Below are positions 1-7,938 of a stretch of DNA of 64,000 nucleotides, piece by piece. Under the pieces are notes generated by a model, which was not told the origin of the DNA, ran no database searches, and saw only the letters and a list, made by a program, of their open reading frames with translations. A program made the translations under genes and the position numbers. The DNA comes from Streptomyces filipinensis. GTDB lineage: Bacteria > Actinomycetota > Actinomycetes > Streptomycetales > Streptomycetaceae. The stretch is taken from contig NZ_BMTD01000018.1 of assembly GCF_014649495.1 (NCBI RefSeq), positions 58,142 through 122,141 of the forward strand, written 5' to 3'. How positions within the stretch are numbered: position 1 is the first letter of the stretch; every line of letters begins with the position of its first letter.

Positions 1-739
1 AGTTTGTCGCCTTCTCGAACTCCGGCGAGTCCAGGCGGGCCTTCCAGCTCTTGTCGAACCAGGTGCCGCCGAAGGTGTTCACGACCGTCGTCAGCGGGGC
101 CATCAGCTCGCCCCAGCCCGGCAGCCCGCGCAGGCAGACGCCCTTCATACCGGGTCGCGCGCCGTCCACCCGCGCGGCCAGGCCGGCGATCTGCTGCCAG
201 GTGGGGTGGGCGGGCATGGTCAGCCCCTTCGCCGCGAACACGTCCTTGCGGTACATCAGGAAGGACGACTCGCCGTAGAAGGGCTGCCCGTAGAGCTTGC
301 CGTCGACGCCGGTGAGGGACTGGCGCATCGGCTTCAGGACGTCCTGTTCGTCGTACGCCGGGTCCTTCGCCACGTACGTGTTCATCTCGTGCAGCCAGCC
401 GTTGCGGGCGTAGATCGGTATCTCGTAGTTGGACAGGGTGGCCACGTCGTACTGGCCGGCCTGGTTGGCGAAGTCCTGGCTGATCTTGTCCCGGACGTCG
501 TTCTCGGGCAGGACGGTGAAGTTGACCTTGATGCCGGTCTCCTTGGTGAAGTGCGCGGCGGTCAGCTTCTGCAGCTCGGTCATCTGAGGGTTGTTGACCA
601 TCAGCACGTTGATGGAGTCGCCGCCGGAACCGGTCCCGCCCGCACCGGCCCAGCAGCCGGACAGCAGCGGGGCGAGCAGCGTCCCTGCGGCGGCCATGGC
701 GAGCGTGGCTCGCGGCCTCCGTCGGCTCGGGATACGCAT
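1..739 (-). CDS. ABC transporter sugar-binding lipoprotein (partial)
   Basis: Extracellular solute-binding protein of a carbohydrate ABC importer, probably polyol or sugar type. About 246 codons are visible; the C-terminus runs off the left edge. The N-terminus has an Arg-rich n-region, a hydrophobic stretch and a lipobox (LLSGC), so a lipid-anchored protein is expected. The mature part has the usual SBP layout, including a VLPENDVRDKIS-type segment and the LYGQPFYGESSFLMYRKD region that resembles mannitol/sorbitol-binding proteins. The ATG is preceded by AGGAG at good spacing. It follows the DeoR regulator gene in the same direction, and the permease genes presumably lie beyond the window. 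The exact substrate cannot be told from sequence. Confidence 0.88.
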   Translation of the reverse strand, partial: MRIPSRRRPRATLAMAAAGTLLAPLLSGCWAGAGGTGSGGDSINVLMVNNPQMTELQKLTAAHFTKETGIKVNFTVLPENDVRDKISQDFANQAGQYDVATLSNYEIPIYARNGWLHEMNTYVAKDPAYDEQDVLKPMRQSLTGVDGKLYGQPFYGESSFLMYRKDVFAAKGLTMPAHPTWQQIAGLAARVDGARPGMKGVCLRGLPGWGELMAPLTTVVNTFGGTWFDKSWKARLDSPEFEKATN

Positions 740-863
740 GGATCGCTCCTGGAGATTTGGGGATATAAGGGGCGTTCGGAGGTGTGGAACACCCCCTGGA
801 GTGGGTGCGGGCTTTCGTGAGGGGGGAGATGGAGGGGGAGGGGGGAGTGGGGAGGTGGAGTTG
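740..863. promoter_or_regulatory. Promoter/operator region of the sugar-binding protein gene, with G-rich tract
   Basis: Spacer between the DeoR gene and the sugar-binding protein gene. Reading the minus strand, an AT-rich TTATAT at about 763-768 is a plausible -10. An inverted repeat GGTGT-gga-ACACC at 781-793 lies just upstream and could be an operator for the adjacent DeoR regulator. From 819 to 860 the plus strand is nearly all purine, with G runs of 4 to 6 that satisfy a G-quadruplex pattern. Promoter and operator assignments are inference from position. Confidence 0.4.
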
Positions 864-1634
864 TCAGACCCGGATGACCTGCGGGCCCAGCAGGGAGTAG
901 CGGTGGGCCTCGGCGGCCGGCAGCTGGGTGCTCGTCACGATCGCCTCCAGCGCGCCGACCTCGGCGAACCTGCAGAAGCTGACCGCGCCGAACTTGGTGT
1001 GCACGCCCGCGAAGACGGTTCGGCGCGCGGCCCGCATGGCCTGTGCCTTGACCTCGCTGACCGCGGGGTCGGGCGTGGTCAGGCCGTGCTCGCGGGAGAT
1101 GCCGTTGGCGCCGATGTAGGCGAGGTCGAGGACGAAACCGGCGAGCATCTTCGTCGTCCAGTGGTCGACGGTCGCCAGCGTCCCGGCCCGCACCCGGCCG
1201 CCGAGCAGCAGGACCGAGATCTGCTCGGCCTCCGCCAGGGCGCCCGCGACCGGCAGGGACGCGGTGACCACGGTCAGCGGCCGGTCGGCCGGCAGGGCCT
1301 CGGCGATGAGCTGCGGGGTGAAGCCCTCGTCCACGAAGACCGTCTCCGCGTCCCCGAGCAGCTCGGCCGCGGCGGTCGCGATCCGGCGCTTCTCGGGCAC
1401 GTGGCTGGTGGCGCGGAAGGCGAGTGTCGTCTCGAAGCCGGCGCTCTCCACCGGACAGGCGCCGCCGTGGGTGCGGCGGACCAGGCCGTGGTCCTCCAGG
1501 GTGCGCAGATCGCGCCGGATGGTCTCCTTGGCCACGCCCAGCGCCGTGGCCAGCGCGGTGACGTCCACCGAGCCGCTCGCACGCGCGGCCAGCACGATCT
1601 CGCGCTGACGTTCTTCCGCCGTCCTGGTGCTCAT
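864..1634 (-). CDS. DeoR/GlpR family transcriptional regulator
   Basis: Probable repressor of the neighbouring sugar uptake genes, 256 aa. The N-terminal 55 residues form a DeoR-type winged helix (VTALATALGVAKETIRRDL, then LEDHGLVRRTHGGA). The rest is the DeoRC sugar-phosphate-sensing domain with the VFVDEGFTPQLIAEAL and LAYIGANGIS segments. The length is normal for the family. A GTG four codons further upstream (1646) is possible, but GGAAGG sits at proper spacing only for the ATG at 1634. The gene is in the same direction as the sugar-binding lipoprotein gene, 124 bp upstream of it, so co-transcription or direct control is likely. The effector is unknown. Confidence 0.9.
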   Translation of the reverse strand: MSTRTAEERQREIVLAARASGSVDVTALATALGVAKETIRRDLRTLEDHGLVRRTHGGACPVESAGFETTLAFRATSHVPEKRRIATAAAELLGDAETVFVDEGFTPQLIAEALPADRPLTVVTASLPVAGALAEAEQISVLLLGGRVRAGTLATVDHWTTKMLAGFVLDLAYIGANGISREHGLTTPDPAVSEVKAQAMRAARRTVFAGVHTKFGAVSFCRFAEVGALEAIVTSTQLPAAEAHRYSLLGPQVIRV

Positions 1635-1646
1635 GTCGTCACCCAC

Positions 1647-2014
1647 CTTCCCGCTGTGTCCCGTGGCTCGTTCGCCTCAGGGGCGCCTCGGCCGGCGCCG
1701 CGCCCCGCCGCTGACCCGCGTGCTGCCCGTTCGGGCCCTGCGGCAAAGTTCTACAGCGGGTGTGCGGTGCTGACCAGGTCTGCTGGGGATCCGATCCTGC
1801 CCGTGTGTGCCCGTTTGCCGGGCGGCGCGGACCTGCGGGGGCGTGCGGGACGGGGTGGGAGCGGGCGCCTCGGATGCCCGGATGCGGCGCGGGCGGGCCC
1901 GTTCGGTGCCCGCCCGCGTGTGTGAGGGTTCGTTTTGCGCCGCCCACGCCGCCGTGGAGGGCGTGCGTACGGAGCCCCTCCACCGCTCCGCCGGCGGGGG
2001 GCTCCGCTTCGGGG
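1647..2014. other. Intergenic region without a recognisable gene
   Basis: About 370 bp between two leftward genes. No frame shows a coherent protein; the long open frames are GC-bias artefacts. It must hold the promoter of the DeoR gene, but I cannot identify convincing boxes. Near its right end is a strong inverted repeat (see the terminator entry at 1970-2006). Confidence 0.5.
1970..2006 (-). terminator. Stem-loop downstream of the uronate dehydrogenase gene
   Basis: A 9-bp perfect stem, CGGAGCCCC (1970-1978) with GGGGCTCCG (1998-2006), starts 9 bp after the stop codon of the leftward dehydrogenase gene. No T-run follows, as is common for GC-rich actinobacterial terminators. Confidence 0.5.
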
Positions 2015-2824
2015 TCAGTACGGCCAGATGGGCGGGTCGTTCACGAAGTGCCCGCCGAGGTGGCTGTGCGCCGGGTTCCCGGGGTCCAGCTCGCCCTGCT
2101 CGGCGATCAGCTTCCCGGCGTACGGCTCGGAGTCGTCCCGCGGCTCGTAGCCGAGCGCCCGCGCGGTGGTCAGGTCCCACCACAGCCGGGTGTTGGCGGA
2201 GGAGCCGTAGACGACGCTGTGGCCGACGTGCTCGGCGGTCAGGGCCGCGTGGAAGAGGCGGGCGCCGTCGGCCGGGCTCATCCACACCGAGAGCATGCGC
2301 ACGCTCGTCGGCTCCGGGAAGCAGGAGCCGATGCGCACGGACACGGTCTCCAGGCCGTGCCTGTCCCAGTAGAGCTGGGCGAGGTCCTCGCCGAAGGACT
2401 TGGACAGGCCGTAGAAGGTGTCCGGGCGGTGCGGGGTGTCGACCGGGATGGGCGGCTCGCCCGCGCGGGGGGCCGGGGTGAAGCCGACCGCGTGGTTGGA
2501 GGAGGCGAAGACGATCCGGGGCACGCCTTCGCGGCGTGCGGCCTCGTAGAGGTGGTAGGTGCCCTCGATGTTGGACTTCACGATCTTCTCGAAGGGGGCT
2601 TCCAGGGAGATGCCCGCGAGGTGGAGGACCGCGTCCACGCCCCGCACGGCCTCGCGCAGCGCCTCCGTGTCGGCGAGGTCGGCGGTGATCGCGGCCGGCT
2701 CGCCCTCGACCGGGCGCATGTCGAACAGGCGCAGCGTGTAGCCGTACTCCGGCAGCAGGGACCGCATCAGGGTGCCGAGCCCGCCGGCGGCGCCGGTGAG
2801 CAGAACGGTGCGGGGAGCGGGCAT
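2015..2824 (-). CDS. udh: NAD-dependent uronate dehydrogenase-like oxidoreductase
   Basis: Extended short-chain dehydrogenase, 269 aa, of the uronate dehydrogenase type. That family oxidises D-galacturonate or D-glucuronate to the aldarolactone with NAD. Visible features are the nucleotide-binding TGAAGGLG (residues 10-17), FASSN around 107-110, and the catalytic pair Tyr138/Lys142 in DTFYGLSKSFGED. The MRIGSCFPEP and SVWMSPAD-type segments typical of uronate dehydrogenases are present as VRIGSCFPEP and SVWMSPADG. AAGGAG precedes the ATG. It is divergent from kdgD, whose product acts on the ring-opened, dehydrated aldarate, which supports this function. Other NDP-sugar epimerase roles are less likely because of this context and the short length. 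Confidence 0.8.
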   Translation of the reverse strand: MPAPRTVLLTGAAGGLGTLMRSLLPEYGYTLRLFDMRPVEGEPAAITADLADTEALREAVRGVDAVLHLAGISLEAPFEKIVKSNIEGTYHLYEAARREGVPRIVFASSNHAVGFTPAPRAGEPPIPVDTPHRPDTFYGLSKSFGEDLAQLYWDRHGLETVSVRIGSCFPEPTSVRMLSVWMSPADGARLFHAALTAEHVGHSVVYGSSANTRLWWDLTTARALGYEPRDDSEPYAGKLIAEQGELDPGNPAHSHLGGHFVNDPPIWPY

Positions 2825-2863
2825 CCGTGATTCTCCTTGTGGACCGTATTCACATGCGTGGAC

Positions 2864-2893
2864 ACGCTAGGGAGCTTCGCCGTGCACCGTCAA
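2864..2893 (-). promoter_or_regulatory. Predicted promoter of the uronate dehydrogenase gene
   Basis: On the minus strand TTGACG (2893-2888), an 18-bp spacer and TAGCGT (2869-2864) form a sigma-HrdB-like promoter. Transcription would start near 2857 and run into the dehydrogenase gene. Confidence 0.55.
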
Positions 2894-2942
2894 GTGTCCC
2901 TTGATGTGCGCGAATTCGCCTCGGCGTCGCGGGTTTGCCTGC

Positions 2943-2972
2943 TTGACCTGCCGCGAGCAGCCCCCGTAGCGT
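2943..2972 (+). promoter_or_regulatory. Predicted promoter of kdgD and the downstream coupled gene
   Basis: TTGACC (2943-2948), an 18-bp spacer and TAGCGT (2967-2972) match the vegetative promoter pattern. They have the same -10 hexamer and spacer length as the divergent promoter at 2864-2893. Start of transcription would be near 2979. Confidence 0.55.
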
Positions 2973-3036
2973 GGTCGCGTTCAGAGATGTAGACGTGGAT
3001 CAGGAACATGCACCGGCGTGTCTCAAGGGAGAGCCC

Positions 3037-3978
3037 GTGACGCCAGCACCTCTCACCGCACGGCTCGGCGATCCGCGCGGGCCGCTGTTCTTCCCCGTCA
3101 CGGCCTTCGGCCCGGACGGCTCACTCGATCTCGACGCCTACCGCACCCATGTGCGCCGGGGTGTCGAGGCCGGCGCCGCGGCCGTGTTCGCCTGCTGTGG
3201 CACCGGGGAGTTCCACGCGCTGCTGCCGGAGGAGTTCGAGGCCTGCGTCCGGGCGGCGGTGGAGGCGGCCGGCGGACGCGTGCCGGTGGTCGCCGGCACC
3301 GGCTACGGCACCGCTCTCGCCGTGCGCTACGCGCGTCTCGCCGAGGCGGCGGGCGCCGACGGACTCCTCGCGATGCCGCCATACCTCGTCATCGCCGGAC
3401 AGGAGGGCCTGCTGCGGCACTACCGGGAGGTCGCCGCGGCCACCGCCCTGCCCATGATCGTCTACCAGCGCGACAACGCCGTCTTCACGCCGCGGACGGT
3501 GGTGGAACTCGCCCGCACCGAGGGGATCACCGGCCTCAAGGACGGCCTCGGCGACCTCGACCTGATGCAGCGGATCATCAGTGCGGTACGCACCGAGGCT
3601 CCCGGCGGCTTCCTGTACTTCAACGGCCTGCCCACCGCCGAGCAGACCCAGCCGGCCTACCGCGCCCTCGGTGTCACCCTGTACTCCTCGGCGGTCTTCT
3701 GCTTCGCTCCCGAGATCGCCCTCGCCTTCCACCGGGCCCTGGCCACGGGCGACACGGCGAGCGTCCACCGCCTGCTGGACGGCTTCTACCGCCCCTTCGT
3801 GGAACTGCGCGCCCAGGGCCGGGGCTACGCCGTCTCGCTCGTCAAGGCGGGCGTCCGGCTGCGCGGCCTGGACGTCGGCGAGGTCCGGCCCCCGCTGCAC
3901 GAGCCGGCCGAGGAGCACGTCAAACAACTCGCCCAGCTGATCGAGCGGGGATACGAACTGCTGGAGGAGGGCGCGTGA
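3037..3978 (+). CDS. kdgD: 5-dehydro-4-deoxyglucarate dehydratase
   Basis: DapA-superfamily (class I, Schiff-base) enzyme of 313 aa. KdgD dehydrates and decarboxylates 5-dehydro-4-deoxy-D-glucarate to alpha-ketoglutarate semialdehyde, water and CO2. Diagnostic parts are the N-terminal GPLFFPVTAFGPDGSLD, the CCGTGEF loop (53-59), catalytic Tyr143 in IVYQRDN and Schiff-base Lys168 in GLKDG. The FNGLPTAEQTQPAYRALG C-terminal region is typical of KdgD rather than DapA. The open frame extends upstream, but AAGGGAGAG precedes the GTG at 3037, which gives the normal family length. It is divergent from the uronate dehydrogenase gene and overlaps the next gene by GTGA. Confidence 0.92.
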   Translation: MTPAPLTARLGDPRGPLFFPVTAFGPDGSLDLDAYRTHVRRGVEAGAAAVFACCGTGEFHALLPEEFEACVRAAVEAAGGRVPVVAGTGYGTALAVRYARLAEAAGADGLLAMPPYLVIAGQEGLLRHYREVAAATALPMIVYQRDNAVFTPRTVVELARTEGITGLKDGLGDLDLMQRIISAVRTEAPGGFLYFNGLPTAEQTQPAYRALGVTLYSSAVFCFAPEIALAFHRALATGDTASVHRLLDGFYRPFVELRAQGRGYAVSLVKAGVRLRGLDVGEVRPPLHEPAEEHVKQLAQLIERGYELLEEGA

Positions 3979-5138
3979 AGGCCTCGGCGTTCGTCTACCC
4001 CTGGGACGTCAACGGGGACCCCGCGGCCCCGGCGCGCATCGCCGGGCTCGGCGTCGAGCAGGTGACCCTCGCCGCCGCCTACCACTCCACCCGTGCCCTG
4101 ACCCCCCGCCACCCCCGCCACCGCATCGTCACCGCCGAGTACGCGGCCGTCCTCTACCCGGCGGGCGAACGCTGGGCGGGCCGTGGCCTCAGGCCCTATC
4201 CCGCCGGCCGCTGGGCCCCAGGTGACGCCTACGGCGAGGCGGCGGCGGCCCTGCACGCGGCGGGCCTGGAGGTGCACACCTGGGTCGTCCTCGCCCACAA
4301 CTCCCGGCTCGGCGCCGAACATCCGGACACCTCGGTCGTCAACGCCTACGCCGACCACTACCCCTGGGCACCCTGCGTCGCCCAGCCCGCCACGCGCGCG
4401 TACCTGGTCGACCTGGCCGCCGAGGCCGCCGTGCGCCCCGGGGCGCACGGCACCGAGCTGGAGTCCCTCGGCTGGTACGGGCTGCGGCACCTGCACGCCC
4501 ACGACAAGATCTCCGGGGTGGAGCTGGGGGAGGCCGGGCAGTACCTGATGTCCCTGTGCTTCTGTCCGTCCTGCCGCGCCGGGTACGGTGAACAGGGCCT
4601 GGATCCCGAGGAGTTGGCCGGTTCCGTGCGGGCCGCGCTGGAGCCGCTGTGGCGGGGCGCGGCGGACGACGAGGGCTGGCCCACCGTCGCGAAGCTGCTC
4701 GGCGAGGAGGCGGCGGCCCGCACGCGCGCGTGGCGCGACGAGGTCGCCGGCACCCTCCAGGAGGAGGCCGTGGCCGCCGTACGGGCCGCCGCACCGGCCG
4801 GCTTCCAGGTCCTGCTGCACGCCGACCCGGTCTCCTACCACTGCGGCGCCGACGCCGGCACCGACCCCGCCCGTGTCCTGTCCGCCGCCGACGGCGTGGT
4901 GGTGCCCTGCGCGGGCGGTACGGCCCTGCTGGCGCCGTTCGCCGAACGGGCCGGGGAGCGGACGGTGCTGGCCGCCAACCTCACCGTCGTCTCGGGGATG
5001 GGCGGCAGCCCCGGCACGCTCGCGGTGGACGCGGCACGCGCGCGTGCGCAGGGCGCGACGGAACTGCGCCTGTATCACGCCGGGTTGGCGTCGGACTCGG
5101 ACCTCGCCGCGGTGCGCGCGGGGCTGTCCGCGCGCTGA
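3975..5138 (+). CDS. Uncharacterised TIM-barrel-like protein coupled to kdgD
   Basis: A 387-aa protein whose GTG start overlaps the kdgD stop (GTGA), implying translational coupling. I do not recognise a named family. The protein has no signal peptide or membrane segment. Its N-terminus (KASAFVYPWDVNGD, then VEQVTLAAAYHS), the repeated beta-strand-like stretches (EVHTWVVLAHNSRLG, FQVLLHAD) and a CFCPSCRAGYG motif near residue 195 resemble putative glycoside-hydrolase or TIM-barrel proteins of unknown substrate. Its position suggests a role in uronate or aldarate use, for example releasing or opening a sugar acid, but that is only inference. The last 64 bp overlap the convergent MFS gene. Confidence 0.7.
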   Translation: MKASAFVYPWDVNGDPAAPARIAGLGVEQVTLAAAYHSTRALTPRHPRHRIVTAEYAAVLYPAGERWAGRGLRPYPAGRWAPGDAYGEAAAALHAAGLEVHTWVVLAHNSRLGAEHPDTSVVNAYADHYPWAPCVAQPATRAYLVDLAAEAAVRPGAHGTELESLGWYGLRHLHAHDKISGVELGEAGQYLMSLCFCPSCRAGYGEQGLDPEELAGSVRAALEPLWRGAADDEGWPTVAKLLGEEAAARTRAWRDEVAGTLQEEAVAAVRAAAPAGFQVLLHADPVSYHCGADAGTDPARVLSAADGVVVPCAGGTALLAPFAERAGERTVLAANLTVVSGMGGSPGTLAVDAARARAQGATELRLYHAGLASDSDLAAVRAGLSAR

Positions 5139-6307
5139 ACCAGCGAGGCCGCCGTCCCGAGCAGCGCCAGGCCGTACAGCGGCAGCAGCAGCCCGGGGGA
5201 GGCGATCGCGAGCAGACCGGCGCCGGCGCCGAGTCCGATGACGTTCGGCGTGAACACCAGGGTGTTGGCGGTGGCCGTCACCCGGCCGAGCAGCGGGCCG
5301 GGCGTCTGCTGCTGGACGGCGGTGAACGCCGCCACGAGCACACAGGGCAGGCCGAGCCCGATCGCCGCGCTGGACGCGAGGGCCACCGCGTCCGACGGCA
5401 CGGCACGCGCGGCCACCGCGAGCGCCGTCAGCGCGATCCCCGCCGCACCGAACCGGCGGGCGCCGAGCCGGTGCAGCGCGGATCCCGAGACGAGCCCGGC
5501 CGCCACCGATCCGGCGCCCTGGACGGCGTAGAGCACGCCCGTGTAGGCGGGGGAGTGGCCGAGCCGGTCCACGACGGCGTACACCGTCGTGCTGCTCAAC
5601 GAGGCGAGGAGCATCGTCGCACCGCCCGCCCGGACCAGCGGGCGCAGCCCCGGGTGTCCCCACAGGTGCCGGACGCCCTCCGCGGTCTCCTGCCGCCAGC
5701 CGCCCCCGGACCGGACGGGCCGCTCCTCGCGCACCCGCAGCAGGGCGCACAGTCCGCAGGCGAGCACGAAGGTCGCCGCGTCCAGGCAGGCCACGGCGGG
5801 ACCGCCGAAGGCCGCGTACAGGCCCGCCCCGGTCAGCGGGGCGACGAGTTTCATGCCCTCCGTGACGCTCATCCGCAGCCCGTTGAAGTCGCCGCGGAGG
5901 TCCGCGGCGACGACGGCGGTGACCAGGGCCGACTCGGCGGCCTCGGCGACGACGCCGACGGTGCCGTACAGGAACAGGACGGTGAACAGCAGCCACAGCC
6001 CGTCGGCCGAGCGGACGGCGAGGAGGGCCGGGAGGGCGGCGGCCAGCGTCAGGTTCAGGGCGATCAGCAGGGGCACCCGGCGCACGCGGTCCGCGATCGT
6101 GCCCAGCGCCGGGCCGGCGAGCGTGGGCGCCCACGCGGCGAGCATGCACAGGGCGGGCAGGGTGTCGGACCCGGTCAGGTCCCTGACCCACACCCCCGCC
6201 GCCAGGGACAGCGAGGAGGTACCGAAGGCGGACACCGACAGGCCCGTGAGATACAGCCCCGCGTCGCGGTCCCGCAGCACCCGCAGCAGCTTCCAGTAAG
6301 TCGTCAT
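5075..6307 (-). CDS. MFS transporter
   Basis: Major facilitator superfamily permease of 410 aa with about 12 hydrophobic segments and a cytoplasmic loop near residues 190-215 (RVREERPVRSGGGWRQE). The first loop carries an ALGTIADRVRR motif, the family's GXXXDRXGRR-like signature. The overall look (small hydrophobic core, LTGSDTLPALCMLAAWAP N-terminal part) fits the MFS_3/enterobactin-exporter-like drug or siderophore exporters. The 3' end overlaps the convergent gene by 64 bp. The substrate is not predictable. The start ATG at 6307 opens into a 191-bp divergent spacer shared with the next gene. Confidence 0.85.
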   Translation of the reverse strand: MTTYWKLLRVLRDRDAGLYLTGLSVSAFGTSSLSLAAGVWVRDLTGSDTLPALCMLAAWAPTLAGPALGTIADRVRRVPLLIALNLTLAAALPALLAVRSADGLWLLFTVLFLYGTVGVVAEAAESALVTAVVAADLRGDFNGLRMSVTEGMKLVAPLTGAGLYAAFGGPAVACLDAATFVLACGLCALLRVREERPVRSGGGWRQETAEGVRHLWGHPGLRPLVRAGGATMLLASLSSTTVYAVVDRLGHSPAYTGVLYAVQGAGSVAAGLVSGSALHRLGARRFGAAGIALTALAVAARAVPSDAVALASSAAIGLGLPCVLVAAFTAVQQQTPGPLLGRVTATANTLVFTPNVIGLGAGAGLLAIASPGLLLPLYGLALLGTAASLVQRADSPARTAARSESDANPA

Positions 6308-6498
6308 GTCTGGTCATCGTGGGACTAAGGGGGGTGGGCGCGGATCGGTAAGGTGCCCTGTTCCCCGGGGTCGGGGCCCCTCCCGGAAGGCGCCGTCGCC
6401 GCGGACGGCGATGGCGCACCCGCCCCCGCACCGATGAGTTTCCGTCCGCCGGCCGGTCACCCCTTCGTACACGAAGCGCGACCCTGAAGGAGTGCGGC

Positions 6499-7080
6499 AT
6501 GACCATCGTCGACCTCGGCCCGCAGGCCCGGATCGTGGCGCGGCTCGCCGAGTCCGTGACCGACGAGCAGCGGTCCGCCCCCACCCCGTGCCCCGAGTAC
6601 GCGGTGCGGCAGCTGCTGGGCCATATCCACATGCTCTCCGTGGCCTTCCGTGACGCGGCCCGCAAGGACCTCGGCTCGACGATCGACACCAGCCCGGACG
6701 CGTTCGTCCCGGACATCGCACCCGGCTGGCGCGCGGACCTGCCCAAGGCCCTGGACGAACTCGCCGACGCCTGGCGCGACCCGGCCGCCTGGACCGGTAT
6801 GACCCGCGCGGGCGGGGTGGACCTGCCGGGTGAGGTCGCCGGTGCCGTCGTCGCCGACGAGCTGGTCATCCACGGCTGGGATCTGGCCCGCGCCACCGGC
6901 CGGCCCTACGCCCCCGACCCGGCGGCCCTGGACGCGGTCCACGGCTTCCTGCTGGCGGCCGCCGCGGACCCGGACCGCGGCGGCGGCATCTTCGGCCCGG
7001 TCGTCCCGGTCCCGCCCGAGGCGCCCCTGCTGGACCGGGCGGTGGGCCTGAGCGGACGGGATCCGGGGTGGCGGCCCTGA
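6499..7080 (+). CDS. TIGR03086 / maleylpyruvate isomerase N-terminal family protein
   Basis: A 193-aa four-helix metal-binding protein related to mycothiol-dependent maleylpyruvate isomerase and DinB. Visible features are the CPEYAVRQLLGHIHML motif around residues 32-47 with its metal-ligand histidine, and EVAGAVVADELVIHGWDLARATG around 112-134, which supplies the others. These proteins are abundant in Streptomyces and are presumed to be mycothiol-using transferases or stress proteins. GAAGGAG precedes the ATG. No operon partner gives a specific role. Confidence 0.82.
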   Translation: MTIVDLGPQARIVARLAESVTDEQRSAPTPCPEYAVRQLLGHIHMLSVAFRDAARKDLGSTIDTSPDAFVPDIAPGWRADLPKALDELADAWRDPAAWTGMTRAGGVDLPGEVAGAVVADELVIHGWDLARATGRPYAPDPAALDAVHGFLLAAAADPDRGGGIFGPVVPVPPEAPLLDRAVGLSGRDPGWRP

Positions 7081-7200
7081 GGGCGTCTCTCCCGGATCCC
7101 GCCGACGCCGCGGGCCCGGATCGCCGGGCGGCGGAAGCGGCGTGGCGCGGCTACGGTGAACCTGAGAGGGGGCAGCGGAACAGGTAGGAAGGGAGCCGCA

Positions 7201-7506
7201 ATGCGGGAGCACCACGTGTGGGTGACGACGCGCCGCCTTCAGCCCGGCACACGGGAGGAGTTCGAGCGGGCATGGCGCCCGGCCCCCGCCCCGGAGGGCC
7301 TGCACCGGGCCTACGCGTACTGGTCCGAGGACGGACAGGAGATCACCGGCGTGTCGCTCTGGGAGTCCCGGGAGGCGTGCGACACGTGGCGGGCCTCCGA
7401 GGCCGAGGCGCAGCGCCGGGCGGCCATGGCCCCGTACGTCGTCGAGGAACGGGAAGGCTTCTACCGCGGCCGTGAACTCACCCTCCCGAGTGCTGCCCGC
7501 GGGTGA
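7201..7506 (+). CDS. Small ABM-like domain protein
   Basis: A 101-aa protein that looks like a ferredoxin-like antibiotic-biosynthesis-monooxygenase (ABM) or dabb fold. It has a beta strand with HVWVTTRRLQPGTREEFERAW, then YWSEDGQEITGVSLWESREACD, and an amphipathic helix. The ATG at 7201 is chosen because AAGGGAG precedes it; the open frame begins earlier but lacks a ribosome site. Function is unknown. Such proteins are often heme- or small-molecule-binding accessory enzymes. Confidence 0.65.
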   Translation: MREHHVWVTTRRLQPGTREEFERAWRPAPAPEGLHRAYAYWSEDGQEITGVSLWESREACDTWRASEAEAQRRAAMAPYVVEEREGFYRGRELTLPSAARG

Positions 7507-7569
7507 ACGCGGCCGCCGCACGCCGCCGCGATCCCCACGGCCCGCACACGCGACGCCTACGGTGGAGAC

Positions 7570-7839
7570 ATGAGCGGGATCGTCGTCGTGTACGAGCTCG
7601 ACAAGCCGATGGCCGCGCACGGCCCGCCCGGCGCGAAACGGCTCCCCCGCCGGGTGCACGCGGCGCCCACCGCCCCCGGCCAGGCCGACGCGGCCGGCCC
7701 GCGGACACTCTGCGGCAAGGACACCTTCGCCATGGAGACGGCCCGCGGCACGCCGGCCGAGCGTCCCGGGGACCCGTGGTACCCGGCCGAGTACGCGTCC
7801 CTGGTCTGCCCCGACTGCGACGTCGTGATGGAGACCTGA
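7570..7839 (+). CDS. Hypothetical 89-aa cysteine-containing protein
   Basis: A small soluble protein with a hydrophobic start (SGIVVVYELDKPM), a central LCGKDTF and a C-terminal LVCPDCDVVMET. The CxxC plus upstream Cys suggests metal binding. GGTGGAG lies before the ATG. I cannot assign a family or role. Confidence 0.6.
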   Translation: MSGIVVVYELDKPMAAHGPPGAKRLPRRVHAAPTAPGQADAAGPRTLCGKDTFAMETARGTPAERPGDPWYPAEYASLVCPDCDVVMET

Positions 7840-7938
7840 CCGGGAGCCGGCGCCCCGGGCCGGCCCTGGCCGCGTCATTCCGGTTCCCCTGGGTGAAACG
7901 CACGGGAGCGTGGTGCGAGGCGTCGTACGCTCCCTTCC

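Noticed and set aside
2979..2994. GTTCAGAGATGTAGAC near the kdgD start as a second IclR site
   Set aside because: It shares only the first six and last two bases with the palindrome at 21593-21608 and is not itself symmetric, so similarity is too weak.
3825..6896. A 1023-codon open frame on the minus strand
   Set aside because: It runs antisense to kdgD's partner gene and through the MFS gene in another frame, is Arg/Gly/Ala-rich without motifs, and is explained by GC-biased third positions.
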